Origin: Natronolimnobius baerhuensis
Lineage (GTDB): Archaea > Halobacteriota > Halobacteria > Halobacteriales > Natrialbaceae
Length of the DNA: 64,000 nucleotides
Reading direction: 5' to 3'
Assembly (NCBI RefSeq): GCF_002177135.1
Contig: NZ_MWPH01000004.1
Span: 186,001-250,000 of the forward strand
The notes below the pieces were generated by a model that was not told where the DNA came from, did not search any database, and saw only the letters and a list, made by a program, of their open reading frames with translations. The position numbers were made by a program, and so were the translations under genes. This document shows, in pieces, positions 40,385-48,543 of the stretch (its first letter is position 1; each line of letters begins with the position of its first letter).

Positions 40385-40988
40385 CAATGCGATCAGTGTA
40401 TTGATCGCGGTCAATCCCTCAAGGCTCAGACGGAGGCCGATTTCGATTATGATCATACGTCGGCATCAAAATACCCCACTCACAGGTATATAGTGGGTAA
40501 AGACCGTTCAATCTCTGATTGGAATTAAAGCTATTCTTTAGATTCTGAATATCTGCTAAAGAACACTGTTAGCACCGTTAAAGCACACCTTTAGAACACC
40601 AGACGGGGGTTGAGAGATAACGATAAGGCGAGCGAATCGAGAGTGTTAGTCTGATCACCTTTGAAAAAGCCGGAAGAGTCGCGATCAAACTCGAGATCGA
40701 CGAGTAGCACCCAATCCATGTTGGCTGCAGACCTATCCCTCAAGGAGCACTATGGCCGATGCGGTCAGCAACTGATCGACACCCCACAGTCATCTCACCC
40801 CCATTCCTTCGTGCGGTTTCCAAAGTACTTGGCAAGCAGACTTAATACGGGCAATCCCCACTTTTGAAATAGCAAGGGGTGGGGGATTGTCGTTGCCACG
40901 GCTCCCCGTGCGAAGACATCACCTCCTTGCTCACGCACCACCGAAGATGGCACTACAGTCGTCTTCGAGAATCCCAACACCTTACGCC

Positions 40989-41019
40989 GACGCCACCGAC
41001 CCCACTGATCGGTGGCGTC
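40989..41019. other. Perfect 11-bp stem-loop
   Basis: GACGCCACCGA (40989-40999), a 9-base spacer, TCGGTGGCGTC (41009-41019). The word GACGCCAC is repeated at 41031-41038 after a TTTT run. It lies 104 bases before the second lipoprotein ATG. Confidence 0.6.
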
Positions 41020-41090
41020 AACGGCCTTTTGACGCCACAGTACTCGAGACCGACTCTTCAGTGTGGTACAGCATCGGGACTCAGTCGGCA

Positions 41091-41122
41091 CTCTTATCAC
41101 AAAACCGTGCAATCTGTTTGAT
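41091..41122 (+). promoter_or_regulatory. Duplicated lipoprotein promoter, copy 2
   Basis: CTCTTATCACAAAACCGTGC then AATCTGTTTGAT, ending at the ATG 41123. Aligns without gaps to 39551-39582. Confidence 0.6.
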
Positions 41123-41932
41123 ATGAACCGACGGAAGATCTTGCTTGCAAGCGGTGTTACACTCTCGACTGTCTTGGCTGGCTGCGCTGGCGACGAAGAT
41201 GACACTGCCAATGGGGACGATCCCGAGCCTGAAGATGACGATAGCGACGATACAAATGGAAACGGAGACGATAACGGCAACGGAGAAGAGCCAGAGGAAG
41301 ACGAACCTGAGTCTGACGACGATCCAAACGGGGACGACGTCGACGATACCGACGAGGACACTGATGAGGAAGAGGATGAAGCGGAGGATGTTGATGAACC
41401 TGAGCCACAGACGTTCTCCGGCAGCGGCGCTGCTGTCGAAAGTGGTATCGACATCGTCGGCAACCTGACCGTCGTCGACGCCGAACACCAGGGCGAGTCG
41501 AACTTCCAGGTCTCGCTCGTCGGCGACGGCGAGTTCGACGACAACTTTGTCAACGAGATCGGCGATTATGCCGGCGAAACGGCTGACCTGATCGACGCCG
41601 GCGAGTACATGCTCGATGTCGAGGCGGACGGTAACTGGGAAGTCGAGATCCGCCAGCCGCGCGCAGCCAGCGGTGACTCACTGCCACAGTCACTCGAGGA
41701 CGACCGCAACCGCGTCCTCGGGGCGTTCGAATTCGATGGTACGCACGTCGCCGAGGGGTCACACAGCGGCGAGTCGAACTTCGCTGTTCACGTCTACGCT
41801 GCTGAAGCACAGTTCGGTGAGTTGGTCTTCAACGAAATCGGCCAGTACGAGGGTGAGACGACGTTTGGCTTCGACGGCGTCGGCTGGGTCGCAGTCGTAG
41901 CCGACGGTGACTGGTCGCTCGAGCTCGAGTAA
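41123..41932 (+). CDS. Acidic Tat lipoprotein with two repeats
   Basis: This 269-residue protein starts MNRRKILLASGVTLSTVLAG with lipobox LAGC. A very acidic linker of about 85 residues (Asp/Glu/Asn/Gly) follows. Then come two repeats of about 75 residues: GESNFQVSLVGDGEFDDNFV/NEIGDYAGETADL..EADGNWEVEI and GESNFAVHVYAAEAQFGELV/FNEIGQYEGETTFG..VADGDWSLELE. Each looks like a small beta-sandwich, a form seen in secreted haloarchaeal proteins. It ends 2 bases from the convergent last tail gene. Likely a surface-displayed viral or cargo lipoprotein expressed from the provirus. Confidence 0.65.
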   Translation: MNRRKILLASGVTLSTVLAGCAGDEDDTANGDDPEPEDDDSDDTNGNGDDNGNGEEPEEDEPESDDDPNGDDVDDTDEDTDEEEDEAEDVDEPEPQTFSGSGAAVESGIDIVGNLTVVDAEHQGESNFQVSLVGDGEFDDNFVNEIGDYAGETADLIDAGEYMLDVEADGNWEVEIRQPRAASGDSLPQSLEDDRNRVLGAFEFDGTHVAEGSHSGESNFAVHVYAAEAQFGELVFNEIGQYEGETTFGFDGVGWVAVVADGDWSLELE

Positions 41933-41934
41933 TT

Positions 41935-42978
41935 CTATCCTTCTGCAAGCTGGAGTTCGACGAGCCATCGTTCGTCACTGCGGTTGTGCATCGCCAGCGA
42001 CCAGTTTCGGATGACCCAATCCCCCTCGAGTGGCGCACCATCCGGCGACGTAATCGCGACTGTGTGCCGCCCACCACTGGTGTCCTCGGCAAACCCAGGC
42101 CCATCGGGAACCTCACGATCAACTACCGCGTCCGGGACACCAGCGACGTCGGCCAGCGCTGCGGCCTCGAGGTCTGTCAGCAATACCTCGATCGACGTGT
42201 CACCCCCCGTCGGCCCGCCATCGCGGTCGATCCGGCTGACCCGCCGCTCCTCGAGGGCTATTGTACCCCGATCAAAGTCGAACACCCACGGCTCCCCCGA
42301 CCGGTCAACGACGTCGAAGACTCCGCTGCGTGGCTCGGAACGCTGGAACTCAAATTCGATTTCGAACAGCTCTGACGAGAGTTGCGCCTCTGAGTAGTTG
42401 GTAACGTAGAATTCCGCTTCGTCGAACGGCGGTGTCTGTCGGAACGGTGGTTGCAACTCGAGTGCATCGTCGCGACCGCCACGGTCGACGGCCTGGAACG
42501 TGCCGCCGAAGCCAACCTCGACCTGGACATCGCCCGCCCGGTCGTATTGTCGCCAGTACTCGAGGCCGTCACGGTCGGTGTGGAACGTGATCGTGAGTGT
42601 GTGTGGCGTCAACTCATCAATCCACGACTCCTTGAGCATCTGTCCGCCGATGCGCCAGTCGAGTGGGCCACCGTCAATCTCTGTCGTAATCGGTGCGGCG
42701 TAGCTTGCCGTCAAGCGTGTGAACGACGCCGAGTCACGGCTCGTCGAGGCTGTGGCTGCCGACAGCGTCGCCGTCGGCACTCGAGCAAGCGAGATCGACC
42801 GGTCGATTGATGCCGCGATCTCGCTGCTGGTCGATGTCGTCGCTCGAATCGCCGATGCTGACTCGCGGCCCGTCGATGCTGTCGCTGGCTGCGCTGCGGC
42901 GGACGTCGCACGACCGAGTCGTGTTTCGCCGCCGAGTCTGTGCTCTCCGAGCCTCGAGTCGCCGAGTCGTCCGGTCAT
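41935..42978 (-). CDS. Tail/virion structural protein, last gene of late operon
   Basis: This 347-residue protein begins with a tandem RLG motif (RLGDSRLGEHRLGGETRLGRA) and an Ala/Ser/Thr-rich helical stalk (to about residue 90). A beta-rich domain follows (ITTEIDGGPLDWRIGGQML, LTITFHTDRDGLEYWRQYD, AEFYVTNYSEAQLSSELFEIEFEF) and a C-terminal domain ending WVIRNWSLAMHNRSDERWLVELQL. Composition and place, after the tail spike, suggest a distal tail or fibre protein. The adhesin role is inferred only. Confidence 0.55.
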   Translation of the reverse strand: MTGRLGDSRLGEHRLGGETRLGRATSAAAQPATASTGRESASAIRATTSTSSEIAASIDRSISLARVPTATLSAATASTSRDSASFTRLTASYAAPITTEIDGGPLDWRIGGQMLKESWIDELTPHTLTITFHTDRDGLEYWRQYDRAGDVQVEVGFGGTFQAVDRGGRDDALELQPPFRQTPPFDEAEFYVTNYSEAQLSSELFEIEFEFQRSEPRSGVFDVVDRSGEPWVFDFDRGTIALEERRVSRIDRDGGPTGGDTSIEVLLTDLEAAALADVAGVPDAVVDREVPDGPGFAEDTSGGRHTVAITSPDGAPLEGDWVIRNWSLAMHNRSDERWLVELQLAEG

Positions 42979-43030
42979 GATTATGCTTCAAAACAGATTG
43001 TTTGTTACGCGTCGATACAGCTACCGCGAG

Positions 43031-43771
43031 TCAACACTTAATAATCCCGAGCCCCGGGTCTTCATCCGGAATCAACATCGTTTCATAATCGTCATTCTGC
43101 TCTAATTCCCTCCAGAATTCAGACACCTCGTGTTTCGTTGCAACAACGTCATCCATAGCGATAATACCTCCTTCAGATACAAACTCAGAGTAGGCCTCAA
43201 AATCGCTTTTCACACCTTCGTAGCTGTGGTCGCCATCGATGAACAAAAAGTCGATTTGCCCACCAATTTTTTCAGATACCGTTTCTACAGTCTTTGGGTC
43301 GTATGAACTACCGGCAACTAACTCAATGCGATTCTCAGAAAAGGATTTGATTAGCCTTCCCTTACCCCTGAATTTTAGATCAATCCCGATAATATCTGCA
43401 TTTGTTAACCGAGACCAGAGGTAGAGTGTGCCACCATAACATACTCCTATTTCAACAACTGTGTCTGGGTTTTCATCACTGATCAGTTTAGCCAGGGAGA
43501 GAATCCGATTCTTATGCTGTAGGGGTTTTATTGTGTGATACGGGCCATACCCCTCGAATTTTCGAGTTGTGTTTAAAACACTTCTAACACTCCCCTCATC
43601 CTTTTGGAGATTTCTTAAATGTTCAACTGACTTTGAATACCAGTAATCATCAAGGAGGGGTATACTCGATAGGGATACCATTAGTTTTTCTCTCACCAGA
43701 TATCCCACCTCCAAAACACTCCTATCACGTAACAATCTAACCCCAATTTTAGCTTTAGAGACAATTCCCAT
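43031..43771 (-). CDS. Class I methyltransferase (Methyltransf_24/cephalosporin-hydroxylase-like) inside the tail cluster
   Basis: This 246-residue protein shows motif I DTVVEIGVCYGGTLYLW, then NADIIGIDLKFRGKG (acidic residue for SAM ribose), IDFLFIDGDHSYEGVKSDFE (the metal/substrate 'IDGDHSYEG' signature of this family), and GGIIAMDDVVATKHEVSEFW. Related enzymes modify sugars, amino acids or antibiotics. It is strongly AT-rich and sits between the tail spike and the last tail gene on the same strand, so it is probably moron cargo co-transcribed with the virion genes. It may modify a virion protein or the host surface glycan. Confidence 0.7.
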   Translation of the reverse strand: MGIVSKAKIGVRLLRDRSVLEVGYLVREKLMVSLSSIPLLDDYWYSKSVEHLRNLQKDEGSVRSVLNTTRKFEGYGPYHTIKPLQHKNRILSLAKLISDENPDTVVEIGVCYGGTLYLWSRLTNADIIGIDLKFRGKGRLIKSFSENRIELVAGSSYDPKTVETVSEKIGGQIDFLFIDGDHSYEGVKSDFEAYSEFVSEGGIIAMDDVVATKHEVSEFWRELEQNDDYETMLIPDEDPGLGIIKC

Positions 43772-43834
43772 ATTCTTCGCGTGTGCCCCCCATCTGCATA
43801 AGATTTAGGAAAAGTAATTACTGAATGGGCACAT

Positions 43835-45433
43835 CTATGCGCGGTGTCTCCCTCCGAATGTAGTCGTCAAGACGTTATACGGCTCTTGTTCCCCTTCTTC
43901 TGCAAACTCTATTGTGAGTGAACCCCCATCCACACCGTATGTTCGAGTGGAGAAGTCACCCGTGTCAAGTGAAGAAATAGTCTCTGTCGAACCATCTCGT
44001 ATCCATGTTACTACATCAATCCCATGCCGATAACTATCTGAATGGCCAAGACTTACGATAGTAATATTCGCGTCTGAATCGCCTGTTGGGTTTGCGACAT
44101 TCGTTACAGCCCCTTCATTTACGTCAGTCACTTCCTCAGTCCAATAATCCCGCCGAACGTCAGGTTCAAGTTGTGTTTGAATCCAATCGTATGCTGGTTC
44201 ACCCTCATCAATTACCAACCCTTCTGGCGAGACGGCATTAATGTGGGTTGCGTTGGTGTCCCCTCTGGTTACGTTCGCCCCTGTTGTGATTGCATATCCT
44301 GACTCAAGCCGAACTTTGAAATTGTTGGCGTTCGCCAAGTCAGCTCCGTATAGGTTAGCTGTCGAACCTTCACGGATTAGTACGGCGTCATTGTCACAAT
44401 CTGTCGCGGTTGCGGCGTGCGCATTGACATAACTCCCTTGAGTGACATGGATACCACGATCCCCCGCATTAGACCCATCTGCATTTTTTATGTTCGAGAA
44501 TGCCCGCGTAATGTAGATCCCAGACTGGCCGGCGTTGGTGCAGTCAATCTCCATAAGATCGGCAACGCTGCCTCGCCGGACCGTTGCCCCGATCTCGCCA
44601 GCGTCGCTGCAATCGACATTCTGCGCTGAAACGCGGGACCCTCGGGTCACCCACAGGCCACGGTCCTCCGCCCCGGAGAAATCTGCGCCGTGGTCGGCTG
44701 TGGCGTGCGATTTGTTGAGATATAGACCGTCACTCCCAGCGTTAATAACTCCTCCATCTCCAGTCACATAACCGTCTGATTGTATCTCGACAGAATAGCC
44801 ACGGCTACCACTTCCGTCCATGTCTATAACGCAATCTAGCGTCGGGAGAGAGACCCTATCCATGCCGCGAATGAGATAACCTGTAAAGTCCGAAGCCACG
44901 GGTACGGTAGAGTCATCCGCCATAATAACGACATTCGATAGGTCCGCCGGACCTTCAATGATAACGCCGTCTTCGACGGAATGTCCCGATTCGATGTTAA
45001 TGACCACATTTCCGAATTGGGATGTGTTGATGGTCGCGGCCGCTTCGATAGCGTCGTTGAGTGTGCTGTAGTCAGATGGAACCTCGAGTGTGATAGTGGA
45101 GTCGTCGGTGATGTCTGCACGCTCTGTACGGAGTGATCCTGTTTCTGTTTCACCGAAGACAGGATTGTCGCCCTCCGAGTAGTAGTCGCCTTCGTGGGCG
45201 TCGTTCCCGTGCTCTTCCGGTGGCTGTGGCTCAGCGTGGACGTCGTTCTGCTGGTGGCCGTCGATTGCAGCAGCGATGTCATCGGTGTCGATGAGGTCGC
45301 TGACCGTAACGTCGTCGTCGAGCGTCAGCACTCGTCCCGTTGGTTTGTGCTCGAGTGCGAGATTGCTGTTTTCGTCTTCCGTAATCTGTACGTGTTCGTT
45401 CTCGATGAGTTCTGGGTCTATTGCAAAAGGCAT
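43835..45433 (-). CDS. Tail spike with right-handed beta-helix
   Basis: This 532-residue protein has an N-terminal virion-attachment-like region (about 1-105: FAIDPELIENEHVQITEDEN, HQQNDVHAEPQPPEEHGN). A parallel beta-helix follows at about 110-400, marked by repeating rungs such as GVIIEGPADLSNVVIMADD, GGVINAGSDGLYLN, RGLWVTRGSRVSAQNVDCS, SGIYITRAFSNIKNADGS, RGIHVTQGSYVNAHAATATD. The C-terminal domain (about 430-532) is beta-rich (NITIVSLGHSDSYRHGIDVV). Beta-helix spikes bind or cut host surface polysaccharide in tailed viruses; here that is inferred. It starts 1 base from the next upstream gene. Confidence 0.75.
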   Translation of the reverse strand: MPFAIDPELIENEHVQITEDENSNLALEHKPTGRVLTLDDDVTVSDLIDTDDIAAAIDGHQQNDVHAEPQPPEEHGNDAHEGDYYSEGDNPVFGETETGSLRTERADITDDSTITLEVPSDYSTLNDAIEAAATINTSQFGNVVINIESGHSVEDGVIIEGPADLSNVVIMADDSTVPVASDFTGYLIRGMDRVSLPTLDCVIDMDGSGSRGYSVEIQSDGYVTGDGGVINAGSDGLYLNKSHATADHGADFSGAEDRGLWVTRGSRVSAQNVDCSDAGEIGATVRRGSVADLMEIDCTNAGQSGIYITRAFSNIKNADGSNAGDRGIHVTQGSYVNAHAATATDCDNDAVLIREGSTANLYGADLANANNFKVRLESGYAITTGANVTRGDTNATHINAVSPEGLVIDEGEPAYDWIQTQLEPDVRRDYWTEEVTDVNEGAVTNVANPTGDSDANITIVSLGHSDSYRHGIDVVTWIRDGSTETISSLDTGDFSTRTYGVDGGSLTIEFAEEGEQEPYNVLTTTFGGRHRA

Positions 45434-45434
45434 C

Positions 45435-46070
45435 TCATACCACCTTCAGACGACCGTCGCCAGTGATCTCTCCTTCGCCCTCAATCGGGCCGGCGAGGAC
45501 CTCGCCGTAGCCCTCGGGGATCTCGATCTTTTCGCCGCGCTCAACGACCGTCTGGTGCAATCGCACCTGGAACCGTGCTCGAGGTTCGCGGTGAACCTCA
45601 TGGACCGCCTCGTTCCCTGTGTCGACCAGGCCGACGAGCAGCGCCGGGCTGTCTGGTTCGTCCGCCTCACGGTCCTGGCCGACAACGTAGTTCGCGCCGT
45701 TGTTTGTCGTGAGCTCGGGTGAGAGCCAGACGTAGTTCACGGCGTCGGGCTCGAGGCCGATCCCGTCGACGACCGGCACCGCTGTTGTGATTGTCATGCC
45801 CTGGTCCCACTCGTTGACGTAGTCGCCGTCGTTGTCCTGGACGTCGACCGGTTCGTCATGGAGGACGTACGCCAAGCCATCGGAGATCTCGAGTTCGTCA
45901 GCTGCGAAGTCGGCGTTGAACTCGAGGCCGCGCTCGACGTAGTCCGACCGGTTCTGCTGGGCCTGCTGGCCACCAAAGTGACCGGCCGAGGTCCAGTCGG
46001 CCGTCGCCGTTGGAACGCCGGTTCCGCTATCCTCTGGGAACGTGATCGCGCCGTCGATTGGAGTCGGCAC
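45435..46070 (-). CDS. Tail/baseplate protein
   Basis: This 211-residue protein shows beta-rich segments (DGAITFPEDSGTGVPTATADW, GLEFNADFAADELEISDGLAYVLH, VNYVWLSPELTTNNGANYVV) and a C-terminus PEGYGEVLAGPIEGEGEITG. Haloarchaeal head-tail viruses have similar proteins just before their fibre genes. The role in the baseplate or fibre is inferred from position. Confidence 0.55.
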   Translation of the reverse strand: MPTPIDGAITFPEDSGTGVPTATADWTSAGHFGGQQAQQNRSDYVERGLEFNADFAADELEISDGLAYVLHDEPVDVQDNDGDYVNEWDQGMTITTAVPVVDGIGLEPDAVNYVWLSPELTTNNGANYVVGQDREADEPDSPALLVGLVDTGNEAVHEVHREPRARFQVRLHQTVVERGEKIEIPEGYGEVLAGPIEGEGEITGDGRLKVV

Positions 46071-46071
46071 G

Positions 46072-46470
46072 TCAGATCACCTCCGGAATCTCGATTGAGT
46101 GTGTTATCACGACCTCGTCGTCCTGGTGAGCGAGCGTGATCGGGTGCGTATCATCCCACGACTTCTCGTCGCCGGCTTCGGCGACGGCGTACGAAGCGGT
46201 CGCGATGATCGTGACTGGGTTCTCATTGTCGGCCTGGATATCGTCGTCAGTTGCGGCGATCTCGAGTTCGGCACGGATGGTCTGGTTGCCTTGATTGTGA
46301 ACCCAGCTTGCGCGGTCGTCGGCCGTGATGTCGATGCGTGTGATCGGGTTATCCACGTCATCGCGGAGTTCGACGTACGGCCACGGGTCGGGTGGTGCGG
46401 CTGTCGGGTCGATAGCGTCTCGGAGGTCCTGGTAGCCGGACTCTCTAAGTTCTGTTTTCTCTGTGGGCAT
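46072..46470 (-). CDS. Baseplate/tail-associated protein
   Basis: This 132-residue acidic protein of beta-sandwich type (WPYVELRDDVDNPITRIDITA, ASWVHNQGNQTIRAELEIAAT, ENPVTIIATASYAV, HPITLAHQDDEVVITHSIEI) lies between the hub protein and the fibre genes with a 1-base gap downstream. The role is inferred from position. Confidence 0.55.
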   Translation of the reverse strand: MPTEKTELRESGYQDLRDAIDPTAAPPDPWPYVELRDDVDNPITRIDITADDRASWVHNQGNQTIRAELEIAATDDDIQADNENPVTIIATASYAVAEAGDEKSWDDTHPITLAHQDDEVVITHSIEIPEVI

Positions 46471-46550
46471 CGTGTGTCAGTCTGCAAAAGGCGTGGTTGG
46501 TGTGCGGTGCGGGCTCTGTTACGTGATGGCGTGCGTCCCGGGCGGCGGGA

Positions 46551-48542
46551 TCATTCAGACCTCCCCCTTCGGAAGAGTTCGCTGCTCAAAGCGAGGTTGA
46601 GTTCGCCTCGCGTCTCTGGCGTCGCCGTGATCGTGTTCAGCCCTGGTGTGAGTTCGTCCTCGAGGGAGATCGTCTCGGTCCAACTGCTCGAGCCGTCGCC
46701 GCTGATCGTCCCGACTGTCGATCCGTTGATTTCGACCGTGACGTCTGTGGGGTAGTACTGCTGGCCGTCAAACTCGGTGATGACTTCTGGGATGGCCGCA
46801 TCTTCTGGTTCGGTCGTCTCGAATAGGGTCTGTCCCCCATCCTCATCAGTGTCTTCGAGGATGTCGACCATGTGATCGTGATCACCGAGTGCGACCGCTG
46901 AGATGTCGTATCGAACGTATGAGTCGTAATTTGTCGATCCAGAGAACTCGATGTCGACCGTATCACCCTGAATTGCACTGCCTGTGTAGACTACCATCCA
47001 CGTCTTCGGAACAGCGTTCAGGAGGGTCGTCTGCCCGGAATCGCTGTAGATAGTGCTGAACCCGGAGGAAACGTCAAGATTGACATCCCCGGCGAAACTC
47101 CCGAGTTCGGTTTCATCAGTTGAGATAGCAAAGTCAACGAAAATGATGCACGTACGCGTATCTCCGTCAAGAGACGGGACGCTGATATCATCCGAAATCG
47201 AAAATGAACCGTCCTGACTTCCGCCTTGTGCGAACGGATCAATGTTGTCCGAATCACTCGCAGACGCCCCACTTGTCGTCAGGACGTCCACGAGATGGTC
47301 GTGGTCATCCGTTTCAAGTGAAACATTGTGGACGTGTTCGGTCGGGTTGATCGGCGACCTCCACGCCCGTCCCTGGACGGCGAGCGTGACATCTTTTTCC
47401 TCGAGGATATCATCCGGCCAGTTAACGACGACGAGCTCCTGTGGTGTGCCGTCGCCAGCGACATCCCACCCGCTGGTGATCTGACTCCGGTCGACGAAGC
47501 CCTGGTAGCCACGGTTGAACCGCTGCAGGTCCTTCCGGTTTTCTTGGGCGTCTTCGTCGGCAGTTAGGAGGCGATTCGACAGGACCAGTGAGAGCGTTGC
47601 TCCAGCACTGCCGAGCAACGATCTCCGTTTGATGACTCTGAGCATGCGGTCGATGTTCTCCTCTGGAAGGTGGACGTGGACGCGGTCGCCCAGCTGGATG
47701 TCTGTGTTGGCCGTCTCGAGTTCGATCTCGAGGTGACGAGGCTCACCGTCGTACTCAGCGACCATCTGGTCGATGATCCGCTGCAGTCGCGACTGCTCCT
47801 TGACGTCCTTGTTCTCGTACTCGCGCCACGTTTCCCGCCCGCCATCGTAGGAGTCGGCGATGGCTTCGGCGGTGATCTGGTCGGGACCCGACTGCGCGCC
47901 AAACCCGCGGATGTGAGTTATGTTTTCTCGAGCGTCTTCAACAATCTCCAGTTCGCCGATAACAGCCTGCTCCGCAGGCGACAGAACGACATCGGCTTTG
48001 TCCTCGCCGATCCGGTCAATGTAGTCGACGGTCCGGTCATCGTTGTACCGAAGTTCGGCACCGGTCGCCTCGCAGACATCCCGTAGCGCTTTGCTCGGTT
48101 CGGCATGTGAGAACGACATCGAGAGATTCGTCGCGAGCGTCTCGACCATCCCTACCTCGAGCGTCGGGACCTGATCGATTAGGTCCGTCACTATCTCGCT
48201 GTCCTCGACGTTCTGGTAAACGACGTTTGCGCCAGTTGGTTCGGCGTCTTTCGCGTCGAGTTCGAACCCTTCGATACCGACGATTACGGTGCCGTCACCA
48301 CGTTCATCGACATCGAAACGGCCAGCAATGAACTCCCCGCTCGTTCGTGGACCGTCGACAACGAGCCGGTCATTACGTTGGTCGAGGACGTCGTCAACGT
48401 CGGCCCAAGCCTCTCGGTGGAGGATGACTTGACCGTGCGTCATCTCGCCAAGAATCTCGTCGGTCCGTTCAACGGTCGTTGCTGGAACAGCGAGTTTTGT
48501 CTGGCCGTCCAGGTCAACGACTCGGAGTTGTATCTCTTGCAT
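46551..48542 (-). CDS. Tail hub / baseplate protein
   Basis: This 663-residue protein starts at ATG 48542 (MQEIQLRVVDLDGQTKLAVP). Residues 1-350 have the look of a gpD/gp27-like hub: VVDGPRTSGEFIAGRFDVDERGD, SKALRDVCEATGAELRYNDD, GFGAQSGPDQITAEAIAD, ITAELETANTDIQLGDRVHVHL-type strands. The rest is beta-sandwich material (INPTEHVHNVSLETDDHDHLVDVL, repeated as VALGDHDHMVDIL), which suggests receptor- or glycan-facing domains. It follows the tape measure gene by 1 base, as expected for a distal tail/hub protein. Confidence 0.65.
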   Translation of the reverse strand: MQEIQLRVVDLDGQTKLAVPATTVERTDEILGEMTHGQVILHREAWADVDDVLDQRNDRLVVDGPRTSGEFIAGRFDVDERGDGTVIVGIEGFELDAKDAEPTGANVVYQNVEDSEIVTDLIDQVPTLEVGMVETLATNLSMSFSHAEPSKALRDVCEATGAELRYNDDRTVDYIDRIGEDKADVVLSPAEQAVIGELEIVEDARENITHIRGFGAQSGPDQITAEAIADSYDGGRETWREYENKDVKEQSRLQRIIDQMVAEYDGEPRHLEIELETANTDIQLGDRVHVHLPEENIDRMLRVIKRRSLLGSAGATLSLVLSNRLLTADEDAQENRKDLQRFNRGYQGFVDRSQITSGWDVAGDGTPQELVVVNWPDDILEEKDVTLAVQGRAWRSPINPTEHVHNVSLETDDHDHLVDVLTTSGASASDSDNIDPFAQGGSQDGSFSISDDISVPSLDGDTRTCIIFVDFAISTDETELGSFAGDVNLDVSSGFSTIYSDSGQTTLLNAVPKTWMVVYTGSAIQGDTVDIEFSGSTNYDSYVRYDISAVALGDHDHMVDILEDTDEDGGQTLFETTEPEDAAIPEVITEFDGQQYYPTDVTVEINGSTVGTISGDGSSSWTETISLEDELTPGLNTITATPETRGELNLALSSELFRRGRSE

Positions 48543-48543
48543 G

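Larger units (their letters stand above)
40204..41122. other. 919-bp non-coding region between two lipoprotein genes
   Basis: No convincing gene. It contains two perfect stem-loops (40354-40384 and 40989-41019) and, at its right end, the second copy of the lipoprotein promoter. Open frames on either strand here lack a plausible start, promoter and protein-like composition. It may be a remnant of a mobile sequence or contain a regulatory RNA. Confidence 0.4.

Noticed and set aside
40277-40528. 83-codon rightward frame in the gap between the lipoproteins
   Set aside because: No ATG-type start with promoter, contains the stem-loop, and composition is not protein-like.
40795-41553. Long minus-strand frame over the second lipoprotein gene
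   Set aside because: It is Ser-rich where it mirrors the Asp/Glu codons of the real gene; classic antisense shadow.
46525-46555. 10-codon ORF (MIPPPGTHAI) before the tail hub end
   Set aside because: Too short and without overlap coupling or other support.
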